Origin: CAZERD01 sp964515405
GTDB lineage: Bacteria > Campylobacterota_A > Desulfurellia > Desulfurellales > CAZERD01
Direction of reading: 5' to 3'
Assembly: GCA_964515405.1 (NCBI GenBank)
Contig: CAZERD010000009.1
Coordinates: 1-45,531 of the forward strand
DNA length: 45,531 bases
Shown here: positions 7,996-16,912 of the stretch, one piece after another
Numbering within the stretch: the first letter of the stretch is position 1
Layout: each line of letters opens with the position of its first letter
The notes under the pieces: model-generated
The model's input: the letters and a program-made list of their open reading frames with translations, nothing else
What the model was told of the DNA's origin: nothing
Databases searched by the model: none
Position numbers and translations under genes: made by a program

Positions 7996-10236
7996 ATGAG
8001 GAGTGCTGTTCCAAGGATTGTGTGGACTGAGACGGATGAGGCTCCGATGCTTGCAACTTATTCTTTTCTACCTGTTGTGAAAGCTTTTTTGAAACATGGG
8101 GGTATTAAGGTTGAAACCAGAGATATATCTTTAGCTGGTAGGATACTTGCCCTGTTTCCAGAGCTTTTACCAGAGGATAAAAGAGTTTCGGATGACCTTG
8201 CGTATCTTGGCGAGCTTGTGAGTAGGTCAGAGGCAAATATAATAAAGTTGCCCAATATAAGTGCTTCTGTGCCTCAGCTTAAAGCTGCCATAAGGGAATT
8301 GCAGGAAAAGGGATTTAAAATACCAGATTATCCCGAGGAGGCTAAAACAGAGGAAGAGAAACAACTTAAAGATAGATATGCAAAGGTATTGGGCAGTGCT
8401 GTTAATCCGGTCCTTAGGCAAGGTAATGCTGATAGGCGAGCTCCGTTGGCGGTGAAGGAATATGCCAAGAAATACCCAACAGCTATGGGCTTGCCTCTGA
8501 AGGAATGGGATCCCAATTCCAAGTGTCATGTGGCTCATATGGATGGGAATGACTTCTATGGTAACGAAAAGTCCATCACGGTTGAGAAGCGGACTACCGT
8601 TAGAATAGAGCTGGTAGATGAATCGGGTAATGTGGAAATCCTGAAGGAGAACCTTCAGCTTACAGAGGGTGAAGTGTTTGATGGTACCTTTATGAGTGTT
8701 AAGGCTCTTAGAAAGTTTTATGAAGCACAGATTGAAGATGCAAAAAGGCAGGGGGTTTTGCTGTCTTTACACCTTAAAGCAACTATGATGAAGGTATCTG
8801 ACCCTGTTCTGTTTGGGCATGCTGTTATGGTTTACTTCAGAGAGGTGTTTGAGAAGTATGGGGATGTGTTTGAAGAGATAGGTGTCAATCCAAACAATGG
8901 ATTGAGCGATCTCTATACCAAAATCCAAAAGCTCCCGGGAGATAAGAGAAAGGAAATAGAAGGTGCTATAGATGAGGTTTACAAAAAAAACCCCGAGCTT
9001 GCTATGGTTGATTCAAGGAAGGGTATAACCAATCTGCATATGCCCAACAACATTATAATAGATGCCTCTATGCCTGTTGTTATAAGGGATGGAGGGAAAA
9101 TGTGGGGTCCAGACGACAAACTCCATGACACGAAGGCCATGATCCCTGATAGATCCTACGCTGGAATATACAAAGAGACTATAGAGGACTGCAAAAGACG
9201 TGGGGCTTTTGATAGGTCTACCATGGGTAGTGTTTCCAATGTGGGCCTTATGGCTATGAAGGCGGAGGAGTATGGTTCGCATGATAAAACGTTCATAGTT
9301 CCTAAAGATGGGACGGTCCGTGTGGTGGATGAAAACGGCAATGTTCTGATGGAGCATAGGGTTGAGAAGGGTGATATATGGAGGGGCTGTCAGGCTAAAG
9401 ATATAGCTATAAAGGACTGGGTTGGTCTTGCTGTTAGAAGGGCACGAGCCACTGGAGATCCTGCTGTTTTCTGGCTGGATGAAAAGAGGGCCCATGATAG
9501 AGAGATTATAAGGAAGGTTAGAAAGTATCTATCCGAGTTTGATACAAACGGCCTTGAGATACATATAATGCCACCTGTTGAGGCTATAAGGTTTTCTATA
9601 GATAGAATAAGGGAGGGTAAAAATACGATTTCCGTTACAGGTAATGTGCTCAGGGATTATCTGACCGATCTGTTCCCCATACTGGAAATAGGAACCAGTG
9701 CCAAGATGCTATCCATAGTGCCACTCCTTGCTGGAGGAGGCTTGTTTGAGACTGGTGCTGGTGGCTCTGCGCCTAAGCATGTTCAGCAGCTCCTTGAGGA
9801 AGGGCACCTCAGATGGGATTCCCTCGGTGAGTTTACTGCACTTGGTGCTTCCTTGGAGTTTATATATGAGAAGTACGGAAACAAGAGAGTAAAGCTGCTT
9901 GCGAATGCACTGGATAAAGCTGTTGGCATGCTCCTTGAGAATAAGAAATGGCCTTCTCGAAAAGTAGGTGAGTTGGATAACAGAGGTGAGCATTATTACC
10001 TTACGATGTACTGGGCAAGAGCTCTTTCGGAGCAGTCTGAGGATGAAGAGCTAAGAAATACGTTCTCTCGCGTGGCGGCGGAATTATCTGAGAATGAGGA
10101 GAAGATAAACGAAGAGATGCTTGTTGCTCAAGGTAGCCCTGTTGATATAGGTGGGTATTACTATCCCGATAAGGAGAAGACAGCTCGTGTTATGAGACCC
10201 AGTGAAACGTTTAACAGGATAGTGGATTCCATATGA
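7996..10236 (+). CDS. idh: monomeric NADP-dependent isocitrate dehydrogenase
   Basis: Interconverts isocitrate and 2-oxoglutarate plus CO2 with NADP(H). At 746 residues it is the large monomeric type, not the 400-residue dimeric family. Motifs include MLATYSFLPVV, RQGNADRRAP, FYGNEKS, the catalytic-Lys region HLKATMMKVSDPVLFGHA, SNVGLMAMKAEEYGSHDKTF with its Tyr, and the Gly-rich ETGAGGSAPKH near the C terminus. AAGGAG (7983-7988) fits the ATG at 7996. With the downstream ferredoxin oxidoreductase it forms a two-enzyme segment of the TCA cycle. With reduced ferredoxin this segment can run in the carboxylating direction; the direction in this cell is inference. Confidence 0.95.
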   Translation: MRSAVPRIVWTETDEAPMLATYSFLPVVKAFLKHGGIKVETRDISLAGRILALFPELLPEDKRVSDDLAYLGELVSRSEANIIKLPNISASVPQLKAAIRELQEKGFKIPDYPEEAKTEEEKQLKDRYAKVLGSAVNPVLRQGNADRRAPLAVKEYAKKYPTAMGLPLKEWDPNSKCHVAHMDGNDFYGNEKSITVEKRTTVRIELVDESGNVEILKENLQLTEGEVFDGTFMSVKALRKFYEAQIEDAKRQGVLLSLHLKATMMKVSDPVLFGHAVMVYFREVFEKYGDVFEEIGVNPNNGLSDLYTKIQKLPGDKRKEIEGAIDEVYKKNPELAMVDSRKGITNLHMPNNIIIDASMPVVIRDGGKMWGPDDKLHDTKAMIPDRSYAGIYKETIEDCKRRGAFDRSTMGSVSNVGLMAMKAEEYGSHDKTFIVPKDGTVRVVDENGNVLMEHRVEKGDIWRGCQAKDIAIKDWVGLAVRRARATGDPAVFWLDEKRAHDREIIRKVRKYLSEFDTNGLEIHIMPPVEAIRFSIDRIREGKNTISVTGNVLRDYLTDLFPILEIGTSAKMLSIVPLLAGGGLFETGAGGSAPKHVQQLLEEGHLRWDSLGEFTALGASLEFIYEKYGNKRVKLLANALDKAVGMLLENKKWPSRKVGELDNRGEHYYLTMYWARALSEQSEDEELRNTFSRVAAELSENEEKINEEMLVAQGSPVDIGGYYYPDKEKTARVMRPSETFNRIVDSI

Positions 10237-10241
10237 GAAGG

Positions 10242-10269
10242 TAAGAGGGAACCCCTCTTAAAATTTTTT
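10242..10269 (+). terminator. intercistronic intrinsic terminator between idh and korD
   Basis: TAAGAGGG (10242-10249), loop AAC, CCCTCTTA (10253-10260) is a perfect 8-bp stem. It is followed by AAA and a run of six T (10264-10269). korD starts at 10285 and I see no promoter in between, so downstream genes appear to depend on read-through or on an unseen promoter inside idh. Confidence 0.65.
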
Positions 10270-10284
10270 GGAAGGAGTGAGTAT

Positions 10285-10557
10285 ATGGTTTTGAATCAGC
10301 CCCCGGTTGTTGTTAATGAGAGGTTATGTACTGCTTGTGGCATATGTGTGGATGTTTGCCCCAAGAATGTGCTGGAGCTGGTTGAGGATATGCATGTGTG
10401 GACAGGTGCTATGTGTAAGGTGGCCCGTCCGGAGGACTGTATAAGGTGTAAATTCTGCGAGAATGCTTGTCCTCACTTTGCCATAGAAGTGGTAGATTCA
10501 GGAGTTGAACTGACGTTTAAGGACAGCAAGGGTAATACAATTACAAAGTCAAAGTAG
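10285..10557 (+). CDS. korD: 2-oxoacid:ferredoxin oxidoreductase delta subunit (2[4Fe-4S] ferredoxin-like)
   Basis: A 90-residue electron-transfer subunit with two CxxCxxCxxxCP clusters: CTACGICVDVCP near residue 13 and CIRCKFCENACP near residue 52. Each set can hold a [4Fe-4S] centre. It carries electrons between the thiamine site of KorAB and free ferredoxin. AAGGAG lies just upstream of the ATG. It leads the order delta-alpha-beta-gamma, common for 2-oxoglutarate or 2-oxoacid oxidoreductases. It follows idh across a terminator-like hairpin. Confidence 0.92.
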   Translation: MVLNQPPVVVNERLCTACGICVDVCPKNVLELVEDMHVWTGAMCKVARPEDCIRCKFCENACPHFAIEVVDSGVELTFKDSKGNTITKSK

Positions 10558-10573
10558 GGAGGGAAGTAACTTC

Positions 10574-11716
10574 ATGTCTAAGAAAGTTGAAATAATGAAT
10601 GGTAATGAGATAGTAGCTGAGGCTGCTATTGCGGCTGGGTGTAGGTTTTATGCGGGTTATCCTATAACTCCATCTTCTGAGATTCCGGAGCATCTATCAA
10701 AGAGGATGCCAGAGGTGGGAGGCATATTCGTCCAGTTTGAGGATGAGATAGCTTCCATCATAGCAGCGGTGGGTGCAAGTTATGCCGGGTACAAGGTTAT
10801 GACTGCTTCCAGTGGCCCTGGTATATCCTTGAAACAGGAAGGTGTGGGTCTTGCTTGTATGATGGAATTACCGGTTGTTATTGTGAATGTTATGAGGGGT
10901 GGTCCTTCAACGGGTTTACCCACGAGGGTATCTCAGGCTGACTATATGCAGGCGAGGTGGGGTACCCATGGAGATCATATGGTTATAGGTGTTGCTCCAT
11001 CAACGCTCCTAGAGACGTATGAGGAGACCATTAGGGCTTTTGGCTTAGCTGAGAAGTATAGGACGCCTGTGTATGTGTTTACGGATGCTGTACTGGCGCA
11101 CTTGAATGGTAGGATTGAGCTTCCGGATATCTCGGAGTTTGAGATAGTTGAGAGGAAACAACCTGAAGTTCCGCCAGAGGAGTACATGCCGTATGATGTT
11201 GAGAGATTCGGTGATATTCCTCCTCTTCCCAATAAGGATAATTTCAGGAGATATAGATTTCATATGACAGGTCTGAACAAGGATGAGACAGGCTTTCCAG
11301 TGGTGACGCCAGAGTTTGTTGAAAAGGATGAAGAAAGAATGATTAATAAGATAATGAAAAACGTGAAAGATATAGAAAAATTTGAGTACTATAAGATGGA
11401 TGATGCTGAGCTGGTTGTGGTTTCGTTCGGTTCAAATGCCAATGCAGCAAGGATAGCTGTTGATATGGCAAGGGAGTTAGGAATAAAAGCTGGGATGTTC
11501 AGACCTATTACTGTCTGGCCGTTTCCAGAGGAGCAAATGAGAGACATTTCTAAAAGCATACACAGAGTTGTGGTAAGCGAGATAAACCTTGGACAAATGC
11601 TTGAAGAGGTTAGGAAGGCTGCTGAGTGCGGTGCAGAAATATTTTCTGTTCTCCAAGCAGCCGGTATTCCTATAAGACCTAATCAGATTCTTGAGAAGAT
11701 TAAGGAGGTATCCTAA
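10574..11716 (+). CDS. korA: 2-oxoglutarate:ferredoxin oxidoreductase alpha subunit
   Basis: The 380-residue alpha subunit of a thiamine-diphosphate-dependent enzyme. The enzyme interconverts 2-oxoglutarate plus CoA with succinyl-CoA, CO2 and reduced ferredoxin. It shows the pyrimidine-binding YPITPSSEIPEHL, the FEDEIASI segment, TASSGPGISL and a C-terminal transketolase-like domain with FRPITVWPFPEEQM. It lacks a fused gamma domain, which is encoded separately by korC. Sequence alone does not exclude a broader 2-oxoacid substrate range, but adjacency to isocitrate dehydrogenase favours 2-oxoglutarate. Its stop abuts the korB ATG. Confidence 0.92.
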   Translation: MSKKVEIMNGNEIVAEAAIAAGCRFYAGYPITPSSEIPEHLSKRMPEVGGIFVQFEDEIASIIAAVGASYAGYKVMTASSGPGISLKQEGVGLACMMELPVVIVNVMRGGPSTGLPTRVSQADYMQARWGTHGDHMVIGVAPSTLLETYEETIRAFGLAEKYRTPVYVFTDAVLAHLNGRIELPDISEFEIVERKQPEVPPEEYMPYDVERFGDIPPLPNKDNFRRYRFHMTGLNKDETGFPVVTPEFVEKDEERMINKIMKNVKDIEKFEYYKMDDAELVVVSFGSNANAARIAVDMARELGIKAGMFRPITVWPFPEEQMRDISKSIHRVVVSEINLGQMLEEVRKAAECGAEIFSVLQAAGIPIRPNQILEKIKEVS

Positions 11717-12535
11717 ATGGCCACTGATTATGCTAAATATCTGCGTGTAGATAAGCTTCCTCTTTACTGGTGCCCCGGCTGTGGTAATGGTACTATACTC
11801 AAGGCACTCCTTACAGCCATAGATGAACTTGGATGGGATAAAGACGATATAGCCATGGTTTCAGGTATAGGGTGCTCTTCAAGGGCTACCGGTTACGTTG
11901 ATTTTCATACGCTTCATACTTTGCACGGTAGGGCTATACCGGCAGCTACAGCTATAAAAATGTGTCATCCTGATATGCATGTTATAGTTTTTTCGGGTGA
12001 TGGGGATGCTACTGCTATAGGGGGGAACCATTTTATACACGCGTGCAGGAGAAATATAGATTTGACGCTGATAGTTGTTGACAATTGGATATATGGAATG
12101 ACGGGTGGTCAGTATTCGCCTCTGACTCCGACTGGCACAAGGGCCTCAACGATGCCTCGCGGCAATATAGATCCTACGTTTGATGTGGTTAAGCTTGCCG
12201 TTGGGGCTGGCGCTACATTCGTGGCGAGAGGTTCTGTTGCGGAGCCCGTGCTACTTAAGAATTACATAAAAAAGGGGCTTCAGCACAAAGGGATGAGCGT
12301 GATTGATGCGCTGAGCAATTGCCATATTCAGTGGGGAAGGAGGAATAAATTCGGAGATCCTGTTAAGCTTGTTAACCATATAAAGGAACTTACTGTATCA
12401 AAGGCTAAGGCATCTAAAATGTCTCCTGAAAAATTGGAGTGCAAGTATATAACGGGTATATTGCATGAGGATAAGAATAAGAAAGAATATACTGAGGCTT
12501 ATAAGGAACTCGTGCAAAGAGCTCAAAGTGAGTAA
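11717..12535 (+). CDS. korB: 2-oxoglutarate:ferredoxin oxidoreductase beta subunit
   Basis: The 272-residue thiamine-diphosphate and Mg-binding subunit. It carries the WCPGCGNGTILKA motif, the GIGCSSR segment and the classical cofactor motif running from GDGDATAIGGNHF to DNWIYGMTGGQ. A SPLTPTG motif follows. It pairs with KorA to form the active site for decarboxylation or reductive carboxylation at the succinyl-CoA/2-oxoglutarate step. The ATG immediately follows the korA stop with no gap, supporting equimolar translation of the two catalytic subunits. Confidence 0.93.
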   Translation: MATDYAKYLRVDKLPLYWCPGCGNGTILKALLTAIDELGWDKDDIAMVSGIGCSSRATGYVDFHTLHTLHGRAIPAATAIKMCHPDMHVIVFSGDGDATAIGGNHFIHACRRNIDLTLIVVDNWIYGMTGGQYSPLTPTGTRASTMPRGNIDPTFDVVKLAVGAGATFVARGSVAEPVLLKNYIKKGLQHKGMSVIDALSNCHIQWGRRNKFGDPVKLVNHIKELTVSKAKASKMSPEKLECKYITGILHEDKNKKEYTEAYKELVQRAQSE

Positions 12536-12550
12536 TAAGGGGTGAATGTT

Positions 12551-13117
12551 ATGGCTTTCCGTTATGAGATGAGATTTGCGGGAATAGGTGGTCAAGGTAA
12601 CATGCTTGCTGGTACTATAGTGGCAGAAGCGGCTATATACTTTGAGGATAAGTATGCTACTCAGGTGCCTACTTATACTTCTCAGGTCAGGGGTGGACCT
12701 ACCAAGTCAGATGTTATAATATCAGACGAGCCCATTTACTTTGCTGAATCCACAAATATAGATTTCTTTATGGCTCTGGATCAGAAGACTTACAACATGT
12801 ATAAGGGAGACAATAAGGATGGAGCTATAGTACTTGTTGATAGCGGTCTTGTTCAGGTGCCTGATGAAGATAAGGAAAAGTGGGATGTGTATGAATACCC
12901 GATTATTGTTACTGCGAAATATGAGGTTGGGAATGTAATCACGGCGAACATACTTTCTGTGGGTATTACGACGGAGCTGACGAAGGTCATATCAGAGGAA
13001 AGTATGAAGAAAGCTGTTGAGAGGAGAGTACCCAAGGCGTTCCTTGATTTAAATATGAAGGCTTTCTCCATGGGAGTTGATATAGCTAAAAAGCTCATGG
13101 CCGACAAAGGTGAATAA
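12551..13117 (+). CDS. korC: 2-oxoglutarate:ferredoxin oxidoreductase gamma subunit
   Basis: The 188-residue gamma subunit, with the start motif FAGIGGQGNMLAGTIVAEAA and the conserved TSQVRGGPTKSDVIISDEPI. It completes the KorDABC complex and is thought to contribute to CoA binding and assembly. The ATG at 12551 is chosen over a GTG at 12542 because AAGGGGTGA (12538-12546) then gives normal spacing and the protein starts like its relatives. It is followed 20 bases later by speE, probably on the same transcript. Confidence 0.92.
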   Translation: MAFRYEMRFAGIGGQGNMLAGTIVAEAAIYFEDKYATQVPTYTSQVRGGPTKSDVIISDEPIYFAESTNIDFFMALDQKTYNMYKGDNKDGAIVLVDSGLVQVPDEDKEKWDVYEYPIIVTAKYEVGNVITANILSVGITTELTKVISEESMKKAVERRVPKAFLDLNMKAFSMGVDIAKKLMADKGE

Positions 13118-13137
13118 TTACTCTTTAAGAGGTAAGT

Positions 13138-13983
13138 ATGAATCCAGAACTATGGTTTACAGAGAATTATACCGAGAGCTGTGGTCTGACATTTAAGGTC
13201 AGGGAGGTGCTTTACACAGAGTACAGCAAGTATCAGAGGCTGGACGTTGTTGATACATATGATTATGGCAAAGTGATGCTTCTTGATGGCTTCATAATGT
13301 TCACGGAGAGAGATGAATTTGTTTATCATGAGATGATAACGCAACCCGCTGTGTTTATACATCCCTATCCCAAGGATGTTCTGGTTATAGGTGGAGGGGA
13401 TGGGGGTGCTGTTAGGGAGCTTGCTAAACATGAGTATTTGAATATAACGGAGGTGGAAATAGACGAGGTTGTTGTTAAGGCTGCTAAAGAGTATTTCCCA
13501 AACATGGCTTCCGGGTATTATAAAGAGAATGTGGAGCTGGTTATAGGTGATGGTATAGAGTTTGTGAAGAATAAGAAGGAGTGTTACGACATTGTGATTA
13601 TAGATTCCACAGACCCGTTTGGTCCTGCCGAGCAGTTATTCGGGGTAGAGTTCTACGGAAATGTGATGAACGCTTTGAGAGAGGGTGGGATTGTTGTGGC
13701 ACAGGGTGAGAACCCATATTACGACCCAAGATGGATGAGGCAGTCTCTTGGCAATATGAAGGCAGCATTTGGACACTCAAGGCCCTACCTTGCTTATATA
13801 CCCACCTACCCTTCTGGTATGTGGAGTTTTTCCATATCGTGGAAATCTGAGGATGATAAATATTATAGGAGATTTGATAGAGATAGGTTTGAGAGATTAA
13901 GGCTTTCTTTTAACTACTACAATTCAGACATGCACTTTGCCTGTTTTGCGCTTCCTGAGTATGTAAAGAGGATAATTAAGTGA
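13138..13983 (+). CDS. speE: polyamine aminopropyltransferase (spermidine synthase)
   Basis: Transfers an aminopropyl group from decarboxylated SAM to putrescine or a related amine. The 281 residues show the family hallmarks: the N-terminal DVVDTYDYGKVMLLDG, the SAM-fold VIGGGDGGAVREL, the acidic EVEID and the catalytic DSTDPFGPAEQLF. The family also includes agmatine and thermospermine-type enzymes, common in thermophiles, and sequence alone does not settle the acceptor. It sits 20 bases after korC at the end of the idh-kor run, an unexpected metabolic neighbour. A GC-rich hairpin follows. Confidence 0.93.
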   Translation: MNPELWFTENYTESCGLTFKVREVLYTEYSKYQRLDVVDTYDYGKVMLLDGFIMFTERDEFVYHEMITQPAVFIHPYPKDVLVIGGGDGGAVRELAKHEYLNITEVEIDEVVVKAAKEYFPNMASGYYKENVELVIGDGIEFVKNKKECYDIVIIDSTDPFGPAEQLFGVEFYGNVMNALREGGIVVAQGENPYYDPRWMRQSLGNMKAAFGHSRPYLAYIPTYPSGMWSFSISWKSEDDKYYRRFDRDRFERLRLSFNYYNSDMHFACFALPEYVKRIIK

Positions 13984-13993
13984 ACGATGCTTG

Positions 13994-14013
13994 GGTGCCC
14001 CTAAAGGGGTGCC
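13994..14013 (+). terminator. GC-rich hairpin after speE, possible terminator
   Basis: GGTGCCCC (13994-14001), loop TAAA, GGGGTGCC (14006-14013) pairs over 8 bp, including two G-U pairs. No U-run follows, so it may be a weak terminator, an RNA-stability element or a processing site. The rest of the speE-gpmI gap (14014-14085) is A/T-rich, with -10-like TATACT at 14029 but no credible -35. Confidence 0.4.
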
Positions 14014-14085
14014 TGAGTTATGTATTGCTATACTATACATCTACAAAAGAGCAGATGTTTTATTAATATCTAAAAAGGGGATGTG

Positions 14086-15606
14086 ATGAAGAGACGGGTT
14101 ATTTTAATTGTTTTTGACGGCTTCGGTCTCAATCCTAATAGGGCATATAATGGTTGGGCTCTAGCCAGTACTCCTCATCTGGACTACTATTTTGCTACTA
14201 ATCCTCACACCGTCATTCAGGCGTCTGGTGTATTTGTGGGTTTGCCGGACGGGGTTTTTGGTAATTCTGAAGTTGGTCATCTTACGCTAGGTTCAGGTAG
14301 AGTTCTGAAGCAAGATATGTTACGCATATCTGAGGCTATAAAAACGGGTGAATTTGAAAAGATTCTGGAGTGGCAGGATTTTATCAATAATGTTTCTGGT
14401 GTCCATATAGTTGGTATGGTCTCGGATGGAGGTGTGCATTCTGATATACGCCATCTTACGGGAATACTTAGATTGCTTTCCGACAGGGATGTTGATGTTT
14501 GGATTCATATGATAACTGATGGAAGGGATAGACCACCTCAGAGTGGGATATGCTATGCAGAATATCTTGAGAGGGCTGTGTTAGAGATAGGGAAAGGGAA
14601 AATAGCTACTGTGGGTGGTAGATATTATGCCATGGATAGGGTTGGGAATTTTGATAGGACGGAAAAAGCGTGGAGAGCTATTGCTCTTGGGGAAGGGCCA
14701 ACTGAAGAATCGGCAGTGCAAGCCATTAGAGCGTCCTATGACAGAGGTGAGACGGACGAATTCATAAAGCCAACTGTTATAGATGGCTATAGGGGAAGAG
14801 GAGTTAAACCTGATGAAGGGGTGCTGTTTATAAATTTCAGGGCTGACAGGATGAGGCAGATAGTAGCGGCTTTCGGGCTAAGTGGTTTTAATGGTTTTGA
14901 TAGACATGGTTTTGGGACGAGAAGGGTTTTGTGTATGACGGAATATGATGAGACCTTTGGTTTGCCTGTCCTATTTAAGCCTGTAATTCCGGGAAATGTG
15001 TTGGCTGAAGTGTTGAGCAGTAATGGGTTCAAGCAGTTTCATTGTGCTGAAAAGGAAAAATATGCTCACGTCACATATTTTTTTAATGGGGGTAGAGAGG
15101 AAACGTTTAGGGGGGAGGATAGGAAGATTATTCCATCACCGGATGTTGAAACATACGATCTTAAACCTGAGATGTCAGCTCCCCATGTAGCGGATGAAGT
15201 AATAAAGGCTATTGATAGGGGAGAATACGATTTTATACTTGTTAATTTTGCTAATGGTGATATGGTTGGGCACACGGCTGTTCCTGAAGCTATAGTGAAG
15301 GCCGTTGAGACACTGGATCTTCAATCTCACAGGGTTATACAGGAGGCTCTAAAGCGGGAGTATGTTGTGATTCTGACTTCGGATCATGGCAACTGTGACG
15401 AGATGGTTGACCCTTACACCGGTGAACCCCATACTCAACATACTTCGTATCCGGTTCCATTCTTGGTGCTTGGTTTGGGGAATGTACAGCTAGGTATTGG
15501 GAGAGGCCTTGCTGATGTTGCCCCAACGGTGCTTGATATAATGGGTATGGAGAAACCCCCTGAGATGTCGGGGGAGAGTATAATAGTGAGAGGAAATATA
15601 TGCTAG
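14086..15606 (+). CDS. gpmI: cofactor-independent phosphoglycerate mutase
   Basis: Interconverts 3- and 2-phosphoglycerate in glycolysis/gluconeogenesis using metal ions, usually Mn. The 506 residues match the family. Visible are the metal-site motif VFDGFGLNP, the phosphoserine motif GNSEVGHLTLGSGR, the substrate-binding DGRDRPPQSG and the second metal-site motif TSDHGNCDEM. The ATG at 14086 is preferred over the GTG at 14083 because AAGGGG ends 5 bases before it. It is followed 10 bases later by enolase, the next enzyme in the pathway. Confidence 0.94.
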   Translation: MKRRVILIVFDGFGLNPNRAYNGWALASTPHLDYYFATNPHTVIQASGVFVGLPDGVFGNSEVGHLTLGSGRVLKQDMLRISEAIKTGEFEKILEWQDFINNVSGVHIVGMVSDGGVHSDIRHLTGILRLLSDRDVDVWIHMITDGRDRPPQSGICYAEYLERAVLEIGKGKIATVGGRYYAMDRVGNFDRTEKAWRAIALGEGPTEESAVQAIRASYDRGETDEFIKPTVIDGYRGRGVKPDEGVLFINFRADRMRQIVAAFGLSGFNGFDRHGFGTRRVLCMTEYDETFGLPVLFKPVIPGNVLAEVLSSNGFKQFHCAEKEKYAHVTYFFNGGREETFRGEDRKIIPSPDVETYDLKPEMSAPHVADEVIKAIDRGEYDFILVNFANGDMVGHTAVPEAIVKAVETLDLQSHRVIQEALKREYVVILTSDHGNCDEMVDPYTGEPHTQHTSYPVPFLVLGLGNVQLGIGRGLADVAPTVLDIMGMEKPPEMSGESIIVRGNIC

Positions 15607-15616
15607 GAGGTATGTA

Positions 15617-16912
15617 ATGGAGCAAGCCATTGTTGAATTAAAGGCGAGGGAGATATTGGACTCAAGGGGTAATCCTACGGTTGAGGTGGAATGTGTGTTG
15701 GGATGCGGGGTGAAGGCAAGGGCTGCTGTCCCGTCGGGAGCATCAACAGGTTCAAATGAAGCTGTAGAGCTCAGGGATAAGGACCCAGAAAGGTTTAATG
15801 GGAAAGGAGTCCTTAAGGCTGTGGATAATGTGAATAATGTTATAGCCCCTAACCTGCTGGGAATGGATGTCACCAGGCAGAGGGAGATAGATTATAAGAT
15901 GATTGAAATTGATGGTACTGAAAACAAGGCTAAACTTGGTGCAAATGCTATATTGGGGGTTTCGTTGGCTGTTGCAAAGGCTGCTAGTGTATTTTCAGAT
16001 TTGCCTTTGTACCAGTATATAGGAGGACCTGTTGCGAATCTCCTGCCTGTGCCGCTGATGAACATAATGAACGGCGGTGTTCATGCTAATTGGCAAGGGG
16101 CTGATTTCCAGGAGTATATGATAGCTCCCTATGGTGCTGAAACGTTTAGAGAATCTTTGAGATGGGGTTCTGAGATATACCATGCGCTGAAGGGAGTGTT
16201 GAAGGAGAAGGGTCACAGGGTTGGCGTTGGAGATGAAGGAGGTTTTGCGCCGCTTGTTTCATCAAACGAGGAGCCTTTGGAACTCATAATGGAGGCAATT
16301 GGAAAGGTTGGTTTGAAGCCAGGTGTAGATGTAGGTCTTGCTATAGATCCGGCCTCCAGCGAGTTTTTTGTGGATGGTATGTATAATCTGAGAACGGAGA
16401 ACAGGAAGCTTGAACCTGAGGAAATGGTTAACTATTATGTTAAGCTCGTGAACAACTATCCTATTGTGTTGCTTGAGGATGGGTTAGCAGAATACGATTG
16501 GGAGTCTTGGAAGATACTTAATAAGGCCTTGGGGGATATAATAGAGCTTGTAGGGGACGATATATTTGTGACCAATCCGAGGATAGTAAAGAAAGGAATA
16601 GAGGAAAATCTTGCCAATGCTGTACTTATAAAACTCAACCAAATAGGAACTCTTACCGAAACAATAGAAACTGTCACTCTTGCTAAAACAAATGGATGGG
16701 GTGCATTTGTTTCACATAGGAGTGGTGAGACTGTAGACTCTTTTATAGCTGATTTCACGGTGGCTATGGGTGCTGGCCATCTAAAGACAGGTGCCCCAGC
16801 GAGGGGCGAGAGGGTTGAGAAGTACAACCAGCTCATGAGAATAGAAGAAGAGTTGGGTAGTGAGGCTAAGTTTGCGGGTAAAAATGCCTTTATAAGAAAG
16901 GTGAGGTTTTAA
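15617..16912 (+). CDS. eno: enolase
   Basis: Converts 2-phosphoglycerate to phosphoenolpyruvate. The 431-residue protein has DSRGNPTVEVE at the N terminus, the catalytic loop GDEGGFAPL, LLEDGLAEYDW, the KLNQIGT motif with the catalytic Lys and SHRSGETVDSFIADF. AGGAGG (15605-15610) precedes the ATG at 15617. It sits between gpmI and the glycogen phosphorylase gene, whose ATG follows its stop without a gap. This places lower glycolysis and storage-glucan breakdown on one transcript. Confidence 0.96.
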   Translation: MEQAIVELKAREILDSRGNPTVEVECVLGCGVKARAAVPSGASTGSNEAVELRDKDPERFNGKGVLKAVDNVNNVIAPNLLGMDVTRQREIDYKMIEIDGTENKAKLGANAILGVSLAVAKAASVFSDLPLYQYIGGPVANLLPVPLMNIMNGGVHANWQGADFQEYMIAPYGAETFRESLRWGSEIYHALKGVLKEKGHRVGVGDEGGFAPLVSSNEEPLELIMEAIGKVGLKPGVDVGLAIDPASSEFFVDGMYNLRTENRKLEPEEMVNYYVKLVNNYPIVLLEDGLAEYDWESWKILNKALGDIIELVGDDIFVTNPRIVKKGIEENLANAVLIKLNQIGTLTETIETVTLAKTNGWGAFVSHRSGETVDSFIADFTVAMGAGHLKTGAPARGERVEKYNQLMRIEEELGSEAKFAGKNAFIRKVRF

